NCBI GenBank assembly: GCA_002900995.3 | Contig: CM035307.1 | Location: 2,232,001 to 2,296,000 of the forward strand | Source: Ganoderma boninense | Taxonomy: Eukaryota > Basidiomycota > Agaricomycetes > Polyporales > Polyporaceae | DNA: 64,000 bases | Direction of reading: 5' to 3' | Part shown: piece after piece, positions 35,347 through 47,323 of the stretch | Layout of the letters: each line of letters opens with the position of its first letter | Numbering within the stretch: the stretch's first letter is position 1 | Position numbers and translations under genes: made by a program | The notes under the pieces: generated by a model | The model's input: the letters and a program-made list of their open reading frames with translations, nothing else | What the model was told of the DNA's origin: nothing | The model's database searches: none

Positions 35347-38300
35347 TCAGTCGCTCGTGGTTGAGTCGTCGTCAGCCAGGAACGGTCTGTGTAAGGGATC
35401 ACGTTTAACGCAAATAAATTTCGAGAGCGTAAGGAGACTATGCTTACGTGTATTCATAATCGTTGCGGATAGCATGAGACATCCATTCCTCGTCGGCCTC
35501 TTGTTGAGGGAATCCGGACCCACCAGCCAAACTGAGAATGACGGGAAGCAGGACCAACCCGTGTAGCGCCCCAGATATGATGAGAGTGAGCCACATGCGG
35601 AAGTAGTAGATCTAGTAGTACTGAAGTCAGCTCAATTGAACGCAGGGTTGAGTGTTTAATACGCTACCTCCAAGAACTTGGAGCGCGTCAGTGCAAGGAC
35701 ACACATCCCGATCAACTTCGTGAAGGTAATGCCGGAGAGCACCTATCGAAAACGAATATCAGAACCGGAAAGACCTCCATGTATGCGCATCAACACTCAC
35801 AGATGGCCCAACATCCACAAGCGCAAGCCACATCCGCTCATCGCGCTCCTTCTGGCCCGCCGGGTGGTCCACCGGTAGCCCGGAGCCCGCGCTCATGAAC
35901 GCCCTCTAGCCACATGCGCGCAGAACTCGACCGCGATCCCCAGCGAGATGACCAAGTTCACCAAGCTGATCGCGTTGAGGTCAATGCCCCACACGCCCAT
36001 GACGCCCATGACAGTAACGACGGTCAGCGCGACGACCCCCGTGACGATCGTGCCGGTGCGCCACGAGCCGAGGAGGAGGGCGGTGACGAGCAGGACCGCC
36101 GCGAGGCCGAGGCCGAGAATCTGCTCCGTTATGGGTACGATGTGGGCGAACTGGTCGAAGAAGACGTAGTGCAGAGAGTATGGGAAGACGGACGCGCCAG
36201 TCGCCGCGGCGAGGTCGTCGGCGACGCGACGCGCGGCCGCCAAGGAGTTGATCAAGTCCCCCTGCGACTTGAGCGGGCTGTGGAACGTGCGGAAGTGTGA
36301 TGCCACGACGGCCGAACCATCCTCGGAAAGGGCAAGGGCGTCGCCGAACGAAGCCTTGCCCGCGACGGAGCAGTCCTCGTCTGTGGGAGAGATGAGCCAC
36401 TGGCGGAGATAGGCCATGAACTCGTCACCCTCCGGAAGGCCGTTCATCGTGATGTTCCATGCGGGCTCGTGGTTGGCGTAGCAGACGTTGCAGCGCCGCG
36501 GGGACTCGCCTGGCGCGCAGAACGTGGAGGGGTCGTTCTTGCGGACGCGGCAGCATTTGTCCTTGTTGGGATCAAGCCAGTTGAAGAAGTCATCGATCCA
36601 CGAGGCGGCAGGTTGCGAGACGAATGAGACCTCGGTCCGGTTACGCTCGAGCTCGAGGCTGCTGGCAATGGAGAAGGGCGCGCAGGTCGTGAAACGACCA
36701 CAGAGTTGCTGCTGCCCTGGACGTTGGCTGACGTCGACATCGTGGACGACGAAGTACACAGGAGGTCCGATGTCCAAGTACGCATCTACGTGGTCGAAGT
36801 ATGGGATGAGGTACGACTCCGAAGGGAACGCAAGACGTTGATCAAACCCAAGCTGGATGTGCTGGATGGAGATGACTGATGCAACCAGCATGCCAGCGAA
36901 TGTGAGGAGCACCACACCCTTCACCAATGGCTTGAGCAGGAAAGGTGCGTAGTATTTCCGAATGAACCGTGCGAGGACACTGAGGCCGCTACCGGTTGGA
37001 GGAGCTTCAAGCAGCGCAATTCGAGGCGGCAGCCTTACGCATGGGAAGCAATCCACACGACTCGACTGTGGAAGTTCTCCTTTAGAACACAATCTACTTG
37101 AATTGCAAGTCAAAACATACCTCGAGGCGCCTTAAGTCGATGACCAATGCGCTGACAAACACCGTCACCTGCAGGAACGCGTTCAAGAACACGCTGCCTG
37201 CCGCATACAGCGCAAAGTTGCGCACAGCGGGCATCGGCACGAGCGCACCCAGCGCGAAAGCCGTCGTCTCCGTCACTGTGCTCAGTAAAATCGAGGGGCC
37301 CATCTTCGCCAGCGTCCTTGCGACGCGCTCCTCGGGGCCCAGGTACTGTGGGGTGGAACCGGCATCTAGCGACGTGTCGCGCTCGTGGTCCAGCTCGTGG
37401 TCGTGGTCGTGGTCGTCGAGTCCCGACCGGGTTCGCGACTGCGTGGGACTCATCGGAGTGTGACCCGCATACGCCCAGACGGGAGCGAGCGACGTGCCAG
37501 CGTTGGGCCCGTGCAACAGATTCTGGCGGTCAAGCTCATGTACCAGGATGAAGACATTGTCTACGCCGACGGCAAGCACGAGGAAGGGGATGACCTCTGC
37601 GATGATGAGAGTGCACTTGACACCTAGGAGGGAGAAAAGACCGACAGAGGATGATACAGAGAGGATGACTAGCGCAATGCCGAAAAGGCCGAGCGTGAAT
37701 TTCGATCCGACGAAGAGACCGCGGGGGAGGCGGGGCAAGAGGGTGGGCGCCAGGCGGGAGTCAAGCGAGACCGCGGAGGATGTAGAGGGCTGGGTGAAAA
37801 ACTTGGGGAAATTCGTCATCCATTGCTTCAGGCATGTCCAGAGGCCCTCTTCATCGCGCATGCCAGCACCATTACCAAGGGTGAAAGCGACGTAGAAAAA
37901 CATCGCGAGGTACGAGAGGACGACAATTTTGATGTCCGTGTTCGTACTCTTGTTGATTTCTTCCTCGAGCGAGATGCCCGTAGACCAAGCAATCTCTAGG
38001 CCAGCCTCCTCGGGAATCCTGTTGCTAAGATCCTCGAGGTATGTGCGGAGTGTGTATTCCCATTCCATTGCCTTCGCCTGTTCAGCCCTGTCGAGGGAGT
38101 CGGGCACGACGTACGTGACCACCAGCGCCTTCGCGTCCAAGTACGACTTCCTACCATCGTCATCCACAGGAACGGAGCCTAATACCATCTGAGGCGCGAG
38201 TGGCTGTTGGAACTCGGGCAGGCAGTTCACTGGCTGTTCAGCGCACATAACCAGGCGGTCTGCCCATCTTGTCGGGTCATAAGAGTAGATGTCGTTGCCG

Positions 38301-39836
38301 AACCACGCCATCACCGACTGTACGACGCAGAAACCGTCTGGACCAGCAGGTTTGAGACATACGTCATTGAGTGTATAGCCGTTCGGCGCCGAGGTAAGAC
38401 CTCTGATATCTTCTTCAATATCCGCCCAATACTGCAAAGACTCCCAGGAGAGCACCGGCCCCTTGTCTTCTGGGGAGGAAGCATTGAAAGACGTGACGAA
38501 TACCTGCTCAACTCGGTAGAAGGGTCCGAAGTGCTCGTCAAAGAACTCCTTCTGAAGCTTGCTCTCCGAATCAGGCGCGACCCAAAGACGTACAGGATCC
38601 GTCTCCACGTCGAAGGCCGTCCATCCTAGGTTCAGAAGACCGACAAGTGCGAACACGAGCGCAAAATTGAGCCATGGGTTTGTGGAGGCGAACAAGCCAA
38701 GCTTGTAAAAGGTGCGACGAAGGACGTTATTCAGCCGATAATGACGGGGTTGGACGGTCTCGATGGGGTCGAGGAGGGACGCGCCGCGACCAAGGCGACG
38801 AGACTCGGACTGCGTCCCTGTGGAGTCCTCCCCATCAAGATAGTGGGCAAGAGAAGATGCACCTACAAGCCCGCGTGTGTGGGCCCGTGGGGAGACGTGC
38901 AGGGAGTCGCCGTCCGTAGAAAGCGCGACCCGTTCGTACGACTTCTCGCGGCGTCGACGAAGCGTCACTTCGAGACCATACCCGAGCGTGAATGCTACGA
39001 CGGCCAGCGCGTACGCGAGCAGGAGGATGAATGTAAGGCAGGAGAACGGGCCGACTGAACATGTTGACTCGGCACCAGGCGGGGAGATAGGCGGAAGGGC
39101 TTGACACACTTGTTCGCAGTCAATACAGGTACACCTGCTACCCAAGTCGCTGTCGTAGCAATTCCGGGCAGTGGTGTTAAGCGAGGAAAGCTCTGGGGGT
39201 GGTGATGGGGGAAAACTGATCGTGAACGGGCTGCCCATATCCTTCTCCTCACCCATGAACTTGAGGAATGCGGGGTAATCCTGCGCGCCACCACCCAGGA
39301 GATCCATAGCGTACCCGTTCGTCGCGCCCATTTTGATCTCCTTGCAGCTGTCAAAGAAACCGCTCCCAAAGTGCTCCGACACGAAGAAGTCCACTGTCTG
39401 GACAGCAGTTGCGCCGGTTTGGGACGTCTGGGTAGACGTGACATTGATGAAGGAGGCCTGGTCGGGGGAGCAGGTGAAAGAGCACCAAAAGTTGCGGAAG
39501 TTGTTGCGGCACGCAGGACATGAGGATATGAGATTCTCCGCAAGACCAAGGTTGTCGCGGAGTGTCATAAGCTGGTCGGTTGTGCAGCAAGTCGGTCCTT
39601 GAGCGATGTCCGCTCCGCAGAGTTTCGTGAGAAGGTCGCGGTCGACGTCATCCTGAGGTAGCATAGGGTCAGCGACGGTTCGTATGTTGTTCTGAAATGG
39701 AAATACGTACCGTTGTCGGTGGCCCATCGTAAGGACATGGCAAGGGCTTGCCAAACATGACCTTGGGCCCACAAGACCCACGCATGGCGCAACGGCCCTC
39801 ATTCCGAATGGTAGCATCCGGCCTGAGAACCTCCAT
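35347..39836 (-). CDS. NCR1: Niemann-Pick C1 / NCR1 sterol transporter
   Basis: Large multi-pass protein of the vacuolar (lysosomal) membrane that moves sterols out of the lumen. N-terminal luminal domain: CAMRGSCGPKVMFGKPLPCP, CCTTDQLMTLRDNLGLA, CPACRNNFRNFWCSFTCSPD. Then the RND-type core, with DVETDPVRLWVAPDSESK, the sterol-sensing domain around KIVVLSYLAMFFYVAFTLG, IPFLVLAVGVDNVFILVHE, and a C-terminal part with LNAISLVNLVISLGIAVEF. After EFCAHVAR the frame breaks: two extra G residues (near 35902-35904) shift the conserved continuation (AFMSAGSGLP...) out of frame, and it then runs to a stop at 35347. No splice option restores it. The signal-peptide exon is not resolved; the start at 39836 is a placeholder and translation probably starts further upstream. 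Confidence 0.9.
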
Positions 39837-41146
39837 AGCGGCCGTTGCGAGTGTTGGTCAGGGGCGGGGTGTAGGGGTATCGACGTGTATCCCAGGCCAG
39901 CACGGAAGAGAAGAGAGAGAAGCAGATACGCGGTCTTGGAGGAGAGGAGGCCTTGCCCAGCGTCGCCTCAGTCGCCGAGCAGCGGGGAGTCGTCCTATGT
40001 GGGGGGGCTCCCAGGACCTGACGGAGTTTGAATCCTAGGACCTGACGGCCCGGACATGTCCAGCTGCCTAATGCAGTAACTCCCTGCGCCGCCGTGCTGC
40101 TCGAGGCCGAGTATCTGCTTTCCTTGGTCACCAACCACCCCCGAAAAAACTCTGAACACACTGGAAGGATGCTCCATAGTACGTATTAGTGTATTTACGG
40201 TGTTTTTACTCAGCGGATGTGAGAACAACTGAATAAATTAAAACACAAATCAAAACAACTTCATAGTTCTGAATAGTCTTCAAAGCAAGATAATAATTCC
40301 AGTTAGTAGTCAACTGTAGTATCTATTTATAAATAGAGGCCTCATAGAGGCACCGAAGAGCAGGAGGAACCAGGGAGAGGTGCGAGATGGTGGCTTAAGC
40401 GCCCGTAAAGTGACCTCGCAGCGACTGGTACCAGTTTACCTCGCTACATATTTTGACCGTTGTAATAGCGATACTGCATTTACCAACACTAGACGCAGCA
40501 TTTTGCAAAATTTGGTGCCCCTGCAATCACTCGCAGGCCGGGGAATAAACAATCTATCTGGTGCACCTTCCCGGAGCGTTAGCGCCGGCCGCAAAAATTA
40601 ATTCCACGTCTTTCTCTGTGTCTGGATGCTCATTTTTGAGCAGATCAAGCATGAGAGAGGCTCTCGCGATACACACCACTCGAAAATCTCCCAACTCGCC
40701 CTCGCCCTCTCCATTTAATTTCCTTCTTTCGAATTAATTTAATTTAATTTATTTAATTTTCCTGCGGACCCTACCCACATAGCACCAGGCCCGAGCAGCG
40801 AATGGCACGACCGCCTGGCAATGGACACGCTTGCCGGGGCCCTCACGTGCACGCCCTTCACGGTCACGCACATTCTCCGTTCCGCGACGGCCGCAGACCG
40901 TCCGTTTCTCACCTCTCTCCGACACCCCTCCTCCAGCCTTACCCCAAATCTCCTCCCAGTGTCTCCGCAATTTCTCGTTCGCCCAGGCCGTTACCGATGG
41001 TGCGCGTTCTCCCACAACTGCTGCTTCGAAACCCTCACCGACAACATCGCACAGGCTACAGCTTCTCTTACAGCCCCGGAGGAGACCCAGTCCTTCAACT
41101 AGTACGCTTGTCTTATGTCTACGCGCCTCAGACTTTTCGCTGACGT
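39837..41146. other. Intergenic interval with AT-rich block and short repeats
   Basis: About 1.3 kb between NPC1 and the next gene. A 12-bp direct repeat (AGGACCTGACGG) lies at 40013-40024 and 40037-40048, close to the NPC1 5' end. From about 40180 to 40760 the DNA is markedly AT-rich compared with its surroundings, with a perfect 14-bp palindrome at 40323-40336 and an AATTT run at about 40733-40760. Part of the interval must hold 5' exons or UTRs of both flanking genes. No gene of its own is supported. Confidence 0.5.
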
Positions 41147-41884
41147 GTGTCCTCAAGTGTCGACGAGGAGACCCTCACAAGACTCCGCAGCGTCGGGTCC
41201 CGCGTTCGAAAGAGTACGTCCTCACCCGCCACTCTCGGAAGCTTCGCACTCATCTCGCCACGCCCTCTTTACAGGTGTGACCGAAGGCTTCCAACGCACA
41301 GTGTCGGTCCCTGCCGACCCTTTCTCCGCGAGCAAACGCCTCCCGTTCACCCAGACGCCCTCTTCATCTCTGCCAACGACGCCATGCGCGACATCTTCGC
41401 CCAGCGCGCCTCGAACCAGAGCAAGAAGGGCTCCTCCTCCGTCCCCTCCTCGCCCCAGCAGCATCCGAAGCGCACGCATGCTGGCGCTGACGAAGACAGC
41501 GACATAGACGTGGAGCCGCTTGACGATGACGAGCTCGACCTGGACCTGGACGAGGACGAGGACGACGCGGCAACCGCGTCTGCCATCCGCAAGAAGCGCG
41601 AGGAGCAGGCCAAACGGCAGGCGGAGAAGGCCAAGCGCGAGATCAAGCCTCTGAAACGGAGCGCAAGCCGCGGCGCAGCGACCCAGTCCCTCCCGCGAGC
41701 ATGTTCCGATTCTCGCATGAGCCTGCCGGGACGCAGGTGGCCCCTGCGGTCGCCAAGATCGCTGAAGAGGACGACTGGAGCGAGAGCTTCGGCGCGTCTG
41801 GGGCGGTCCCGACGGCCAGCCTTGGGCTCTGATCCGATGCAGATGCTCTCGTTGTTTGTGTACTGCCTTCAATGCATTAGCTGA
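41147..41884 (+). CDS. Dif1/Spd1-like ribonucleotide reductase regulator (putative)
   Basis: Small, acidic, mostly disordered protein. The recognisable part is TLTRLRSVGSRVRKSV followed, after an intron (about 41215-41275), by TEGFQRT, which resembles the short basic motif of fungal ribonucleotide-reductase inhibitors (Dif1/Spd1 type). Next comes FISANDAMRDIFAQRASNQ, an Asp/Glu-rich tract (EPLDDDELDLDLDEDED) and a charged helix (KKREEQAKRQAEKAKRE). No ATG precedes the first exon in frame at 41147, so the start must lie in an upstream exon I cannot place. Past about 41650 a different frame looks more coding (FRFSHEPAG and AEEDDWSESF, ending at about 41832), suggesting a frameshift near 41650-41700. 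Function is inferred from one motif. Confidence 0.5.
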   Translation: MSSSVDEETLTRLRSVGSRVRKSTSSPATLGSFALISPRPLYRCDRRLPTHSVGPCRPFLREQTPPVHPDALFISANDAMRDIFAQRASNQSKKGSSSVPSSPQQHPKRTHAGADEDSDIDVEPLDDDELDLDLDEDEDDAATASAIRKKREEQAKRQAEKAKREIKPLKRSASRGAATQSLPRACSDSRMSLPGRRWPLRSPRSLKRTTGARASARLGRSRRPALGSDPMQMLSLFVYCLQCIS

Positions 41885-42157
41885 ATATCTCGTCGGATAG
41901 ATGTGTATGATACTGTAGCAGTCCTTTCGCCCGTCACTATGAACTGTAACAGCTAATTTCTCGACGCTCTCTTGCTGAACGTTGCATGGTCTGTGAGTTG
42001 TACGAGTAACGAGATACCTGCAATGCAAAGGTGGCCATTCTCCGACCCCAGATGTATTATTTCGTGTACAACGCCTGGCACTAAGCCCCTACTATCCCCC
42101 TTATGCATGAATCTCCTTCCATCAAGTTGAAGCCCAAGCCAAGCAAACCGAGACCAA

Positions 42158-44359
42158 TCAAGGCCAGTACTCTACGTCGTCCTTCTTGTATTGCGATCTC
42201 TTCCTCATAGTATCATGTACGCCATGCGAGACGCGTAGGTGCCGCTTGAGGAGGTCCTGCCGCACGAAGCTTCTGTCCTGGAACGGCGCGCAGATCTGAC
42301 ACGAGAACGGTTTGCGGCCCTCGTGGCTCGACTCGTGCCGCTTGCATTCGTTCTTGCGCAGGAACTTCATTCCGCTGTTGTGTCAGATCCAAACTGGTTA
42401 CCAACCAGCTCCGAGCCCACCACAGCTTCTAAGAGAGCGAGGAAGGGAGACTCACCAATGCTGGCAAGCCCACGGCCGATGCTCAACGTGGGAGCCAACG
42501 TGCACGAGGATATGGTCGCGTCGCTTGTTGCGCTGGCCGCATCCAACGACGTAGCACCGATAGTCGTCAAGGAGCTCGCCCCGCGCGCTGAGCCGCCCAG
42601 CGAAGGACTGCAGGAACGCCTTGTCCAGCTCTGCGCTCGGGTGCTGGGCGCGGTACTCCGCCGCTCGCTGCCGGAGCTCCTCAAGCTGAATCCCGACGTG
42701 TGCGTTAAGTACGGGCTTCGGTGGGTCGACCAGGGGAGCATGCAATTGTTGGGGCACCGGAGGGGGCGGCGGGAAGGCGTACGATGGCGTGTTCGGGAAC
42801 GCCGGTGGGTACGAAACGTACGGTGGGGACGTGTACTGCAACTGAACTGCACGAATGTCGCCAAGGGGGACCCTGTTGCGACATGTATTACTGGGCCCGG
42901 CGGCAGCTATCCCGCCAGAGGGACCAACCAAGTCGGGACGTAGCATACCTAGGTCGCTGCCAGGATAAGTGTGTCCGGACTGCGCATGTACAGGTCGGGG
43001 CGCAACAACCTCACAACCAGCTCCAAACGTTTCCGATGGAACAGTAGATCCTGGGCAAACACTGGCCGGTGGAGCTACTTCTGAGTTGGTGGACGAAGAC
43101 TTCAAGACCGAAACAATCGCAGATATAGCCTCTTCAGGGAAGTTCTGGGAGTCGACGAGGGCCTCCGCGGGGAAATGCACATTGTAGTCCTGAAGAGGCG
43201 AGAGTTGTCGAGCAGGAATCCCTGAAGGACCATTGGAAACCTCAGCAGAGCTAGTATGCGAGACGAGAGCTGGCTGAGATCGGGCAACCATGGCATAGTC
43301 ATTGTCGTCGTCATCCAGTTTGGGTGACGCCTCAGGACTAGGACCAGAAGATCTGATAAAGCCAGCCATTATGTCCGCAGGGTTAACACAAAGCACAGGT
43401 TCCTGTTCTGCCAGAGCTTGTTCGCGCATATTGACATCTACAATTATGCCGAGGGTGGGTGTCATGCTCAGCGTATCCTCGTTGACCTTGCGCATAGTAA
43501 ATGGCGGCGGCGAAAGTGAGAGGCGCAGATTACCGTCAAACGGCAGTTCCTTGACAGAAAGCGTGTAGCTGTGCTCAGAGCTTGAGGGACTGCCGTACGA
43601 TAAAGACGGCAGGGATGACGCGGGCGGGCTCCATGGTGGCATCGGCACTTGTGATTGGGCATACACTGCGAAAGTTGCATCATGGGAGACCTCATCGGAC
43701 TGGCTGAGTGTTGGGGCGAATAAATCAGGGTAGTCCTGGGCCACAACGGGAGACGGATAGGGCGGAATATCCTTGGTGGGAGGTTCCGTGGAGGTGATGT
43801 CCCGAAGTGCCAATGGAGGAGTCTCTGTCTTGAGAGCGATATCGTCTCCTTGGGATGTAGTGGTAGGATAGTCCGAAAAAGGCAGATCCGCCACACCTGG
43901 GGAGTTTGGACCGAAGGACAACGGGACCGGGACGGCAACAGGAAGGGCTACCGGAAGACCAAGAGAAACGGGGACTGACAAGGGAACCGAGTGTGTTGTG
44001 GGGGCCGGAGTCTGGGAGAGAATGCCTTTTCCCTGCACTCCAGTAACATGATCGTCATAGCGGGATCGAAGCCACGAGGGAAGGGCTGGACGGGGCCTGG
44101 AGTGATACTCTTGGGGAAGATGAAAGGCCTGGGGGAGAATCGGCACACGAAACTCGAGCGTGGGGAGGAAGCCTGGGTCGTTGTGGGCGGAGCGAGGGGC
44201 ATCCGCGAAAGGGTCGAAGTGGGAGATTGGTTCGCGGATGTGTTGGTAGGGCGGGTAGCAGTGTATGGATAGGGAACGAGCATGGGGTAGGCCACTGTTG
44301 GGGTTATTAGTGTGGTTAGCGGGGGGTACAAAACTATAGTCGTAAGGAACGTCGGCCAT
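42158..44359 (-). CDS. C2H2 zinc-finger protein, putative transcription factor
   Basis: Start MADVPYDYSFVPPANHT at 44359, followed by about 600 residues of Pro/Ser-rich low-complexity sequence likely to act as a regulatory region. The C-terminal part carries zinc fingers: a first incomplete one, CYVVGCGQRNKRRDHILVH, a WACQHC element spliced (intron about 42370-42455) to GMKFLRKNECKRHESSH, then CQICAPFQDRSF with HLRVSH. The Cys/His spacing fits a short array of two to three C2H2 fingers with atypical linkers. It ends DDVEYWP at 42158. I do not recognise a characterised ortholog. The gene is divergent from the FAD/NAD oxidoreductase gene, with only 228 bp between starts. Confidence 0.8.
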
Positions 44360-44587
44360 GATTAGGGAGTGTGTTGTAGGGTAGTGTGTGGGACGTAATG
44401 CGGCCTGCGCAGCAACGGTGGCACGCAGGGCGGGGACGGTGGGCGTCGGGGTCCAAGAGACGGGCGGCGCCAGGCCGACAGACAACCAACCTCGCCTCCG
44501 ACCGTGCACCCCGGCCCAAGCACGTGAATTCTCCCTGATCGCCGCCTCCCCGCTTCCCTTTCTGGCACTCAACGCCATCCTCGCCCC
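44360..44587. promoter_or_regulatory. Shared divergent promoter, zinc-finger gene / oxidoreductase gene
   Basis: The two start codons are 228 bp apart on opposite strands, so both promoters overlap here. The sequence is GC-rich, with no evident TATA box. Confidence 0.45.
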
Positions 44588-45781
44588 ATGCTCCGTGCCC
44601 TCCCTCGCCCCGCCCACTGTCGTCTGCCCAAACACCGCTTTCCAAGGCAGTTGTCCACCCAACAGTCCCCCGCACCGAGGTCCAATGCTGGCTCAACCGC
44701 TCTCCTCGTCGCCCTCGGCGGCAGCGCAATCGTAGCGTCCTACTTCCTCTGGCCGAATGCCTCTCGAGCCGCGCCGACCAAGAAGAATGCACTACTTTCC
44801 CCCACACACTTCACTCCCGTCACCATTACCTCCACACAGCCATGTCCCGACCCAAATACCCGCCTCATGACTCTCACCGTTCCGCCCAAGTCGATACCAT
44901 CTCTTGAAGGGACTGCTTTCCAACCCATCTGGTCCGTTTATGTCAAGGACGACGACATTCAAGTAGAGCGACCATTTACCCCTCTTGAGGGAATGGACAG
45001 CCGAGGCCAAATGCGGTTCTGGGTCAAGAAGTATGAAAATGGCGAAGTCGGTCGCTGGTTGCACTCAAAGAAGGCCGGCGAGACGATCGAGATTCGGGGT
45101 CCACTCAAAACATGGCCTTGGAAAGTGGACGAGTGGGACGAAGTCATCATGGTCCGTATTCAGCCTTCTTTCCTTCGTCAATGCACCCCCTCACACTTAG
45201 TCAGGTTTCGGGCGGCACTGGGATAACGCCATTCTGCCAACTCATCCACAAGGAACTACTCAGTCAGTCATCTCCGAGCACGAAGACACGCTTCACACTG
45301 CTGCACTCCTCCCGTCGGCCGACAGAACTGCCTCCGTCGGAGATCCTCGAGCCGCTGATAGCCTATTCGCGCATGCATCCCGACAGACTGGGACTCTCAC
45401 TTTTCGTGGACGCGTCCGAGGGACCTGCGCACCCAGCCGTGCCGTCATCGTCGCTGACCGTGGGTCGGATAGGTAAAGAAGCCATTGCGCGTGCGACGGG
45501 TTCAAGCAACAGAAGCTGGTGGCGGGGCTTGTTCGGCACTTCGCGGAATCTAGCGTCGCGCGAGGGTGGGGATGGACAGAAAAGAATAATGTTCCTTGTC
45601 TGTGGACCTGACCCGTGTGTGGTTTATGCCCTCTCGTTCTACGCGTGGTTGCTAATCCGGCGTCTTTTGCAGTATGGTTGCAGCGATTGCAGGACCGTTC
45701 GGACGGAACCTCTCACAAGGAGAGGTTAGCGGCGTGCTGGGGAACTTGGGCTACGATGGGAAGTCAGTCTGGAAGTTGTAG
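44588..45781 (+). CDS. Mitochondrial FAD/NAD(P)H-binding oxidoreductase (cytochrome b5 reductase-like)
   Basis: The N-terminus MLRALPRPAHCRLPKHRFPRQ is a basic, Ser/Arg-rich mitochondrial presequence, followed by one membrane segment (TALLVALGGSAIVASYFLW). The ferredoxin-reductase-type FAD domain comes next (IQVERPFTPLEG has the RxFTP-like flavin motif; GEVGRWLHSKKAGETIEIRGP follows), then the NAD domain (MVSGGTGITPFCQLI after an intron at about 45151-45204, FTLLHSSRR, MFLVCGPDP) and a C-terminus GVLGNLGYDGKSVWKL ending at 45781. This matches NADH-cytochrome b5 reductase-like proteins of the inner membrane, including the yeast Cyc2 type, which supports cytochrome c maturation; which subtype it is cannot be decided. 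A long non-conserved insert precedes the CGPDP motif. Confidence 0.85.
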
Positions 45782-46851
45782 GACGCGCTATGCTCAAGCA
45801 ACAACGTCGTTGTTCGGAGCACAGTTTCACAAACGGATTACGGAGATCGATTCTTTGTCAGCCACAAGTCCGGCGAATAATTGTTCATGTGGTCAAGACT
45901 TCCCGAGAATCGGACGGCGTGCAAACTAGCCGAGGAAAGCCGTGCGGCTGGGATGTGACATGGTTAGTGAAAATGCCCTAAGGCAGGAGTCTAGATTGGG
46001 TTATGGGACAGAGATACTCCCCATGTGTTTTTTGGGTTGGTCGAGGCGGATCCCAATATGGAACGTGAGAGAACGTACTTAGATCGCCAGTGTCAAAGGA
46101 TTCTAGTTGCACTCCCCATCCAATTTTGTCGTAAAACGCAGGCGGGGGTAACTTATCAAAAGATACTGGTACGATTTTTTAATGATCTAGAAAGAACTTG
46201 CATTTTTCTCCAACTCTACAGGCCCTGCACGGAGGCGCAACTGCCGTCAGCGCTTCGCCAGCGCTGAGACCTGCCCGACCTCTCGTCCAGAACGCGCGAA
46301 ACCTCCCGCATGGCGAAAGTGTCATGAAACGATGCTGAATACTGGCATAAATACTTGGATTATAACTTTGATTCTCATGGTTCTCACAACAGGTCTCGGC
46401 CGGGTAAGTTGAGGCATGATCTTTCCCCGGGACGCTTAAACACGCTCCAGTCTGGGCTTTAGAGCGGCGAGTTCTACGTTATTTCGCAGTAGTGTTTCTA
46501 TTCAACACTATGGATTCTACTGAATTGAACGGATAGGAGGGGGGATAGTCCCGGACGCTTCTGAGGTGAATCGAGATTTTTCTAAGTACGTTCTCTCACG
46601 CGATCTACAGGCCCAGACCACGCCGAGTTAGTCCAGCCGCTTGGGAAGCCGGAAGCTTAGACCTCTGAATCCCAAGCTCCGGGACGAGCCAGAAAATGCT
46701 AAGGCAGGAAGTCCCTAGGATGGACTGAATACCAGGCGTTGGTCAAGCGATAGCGAGGGCCTTGGTGGACAGAGCGGCGAGAACGCAAGGGGAGGACTAA
46801 GCGCCCCGGGACGCGAGAAAGCGCTTTTCTCGGCGCTTTAGGAGACGACGG

Positions 46852-47048
46852 GTAAGTCGCCCAAGTGGGCGCAGTCGTTAAGCGATCTACATCTACACTA
46901 TAACACGCCCCATGGAGGGCGACCACACTGGAAATCTTATGTTCTGGGCGAGTAAGTCGCCAATTGCGCGCAGTCGTTAAGCGATCTACATCTACACTAC
47001 ACACGCCCCATGGAGGGCGACCACACTGGAAATTCTATGTTCTGGACG
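46852..47048. repeat. Tandem direct repeat, 100-bp period, two copies
   Basis: Copy 1 starts at 46852 and copy 2 at 46952. Both run GTAAGTCGCC, then GCGCAGTCGTTAAGCGATC, a CTACATCTACACTA stretch, ACACGCCCCATGGAGGGCGA, and CCACACTGGAAAT, ending at the TATGTTCTGG element. They differ by a few substitutions and 1-2 nt indels, so the duplication is recent. The 45782-47323 interval that holds them has no supported gene; a short inverted repeat (TAGTGTT/AACACTA) lies near 46489-46510. The interval may be a decayed mobile element; I see no transposase. Confidence 0.85.
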
Positions 47049-47323
47049 CTGCGGGGTGAATTCGAATGTGGTGTCAAACGACGGCGACGCGAGTGGTTTG
47101 TTGGGGCGGGAAGACGCGGGCCGGGGTGCGATGACTCCAAAATGTCAAATGACCTGACCAGAAAAGGGCGCCAATAGTTTTAACGGAGGAAGGCGCCATT
47201 CTCTGAAATCGACTCTCATCCTCGTCGCTCCGTCCCCGAAAAGCTTACTCAGGCATTCCATTCTCGTCCTTTTAAACACCCATCTCTCATCGCAGCCTCC
47301 AATCAGCTCAGCCGCCAAACACC

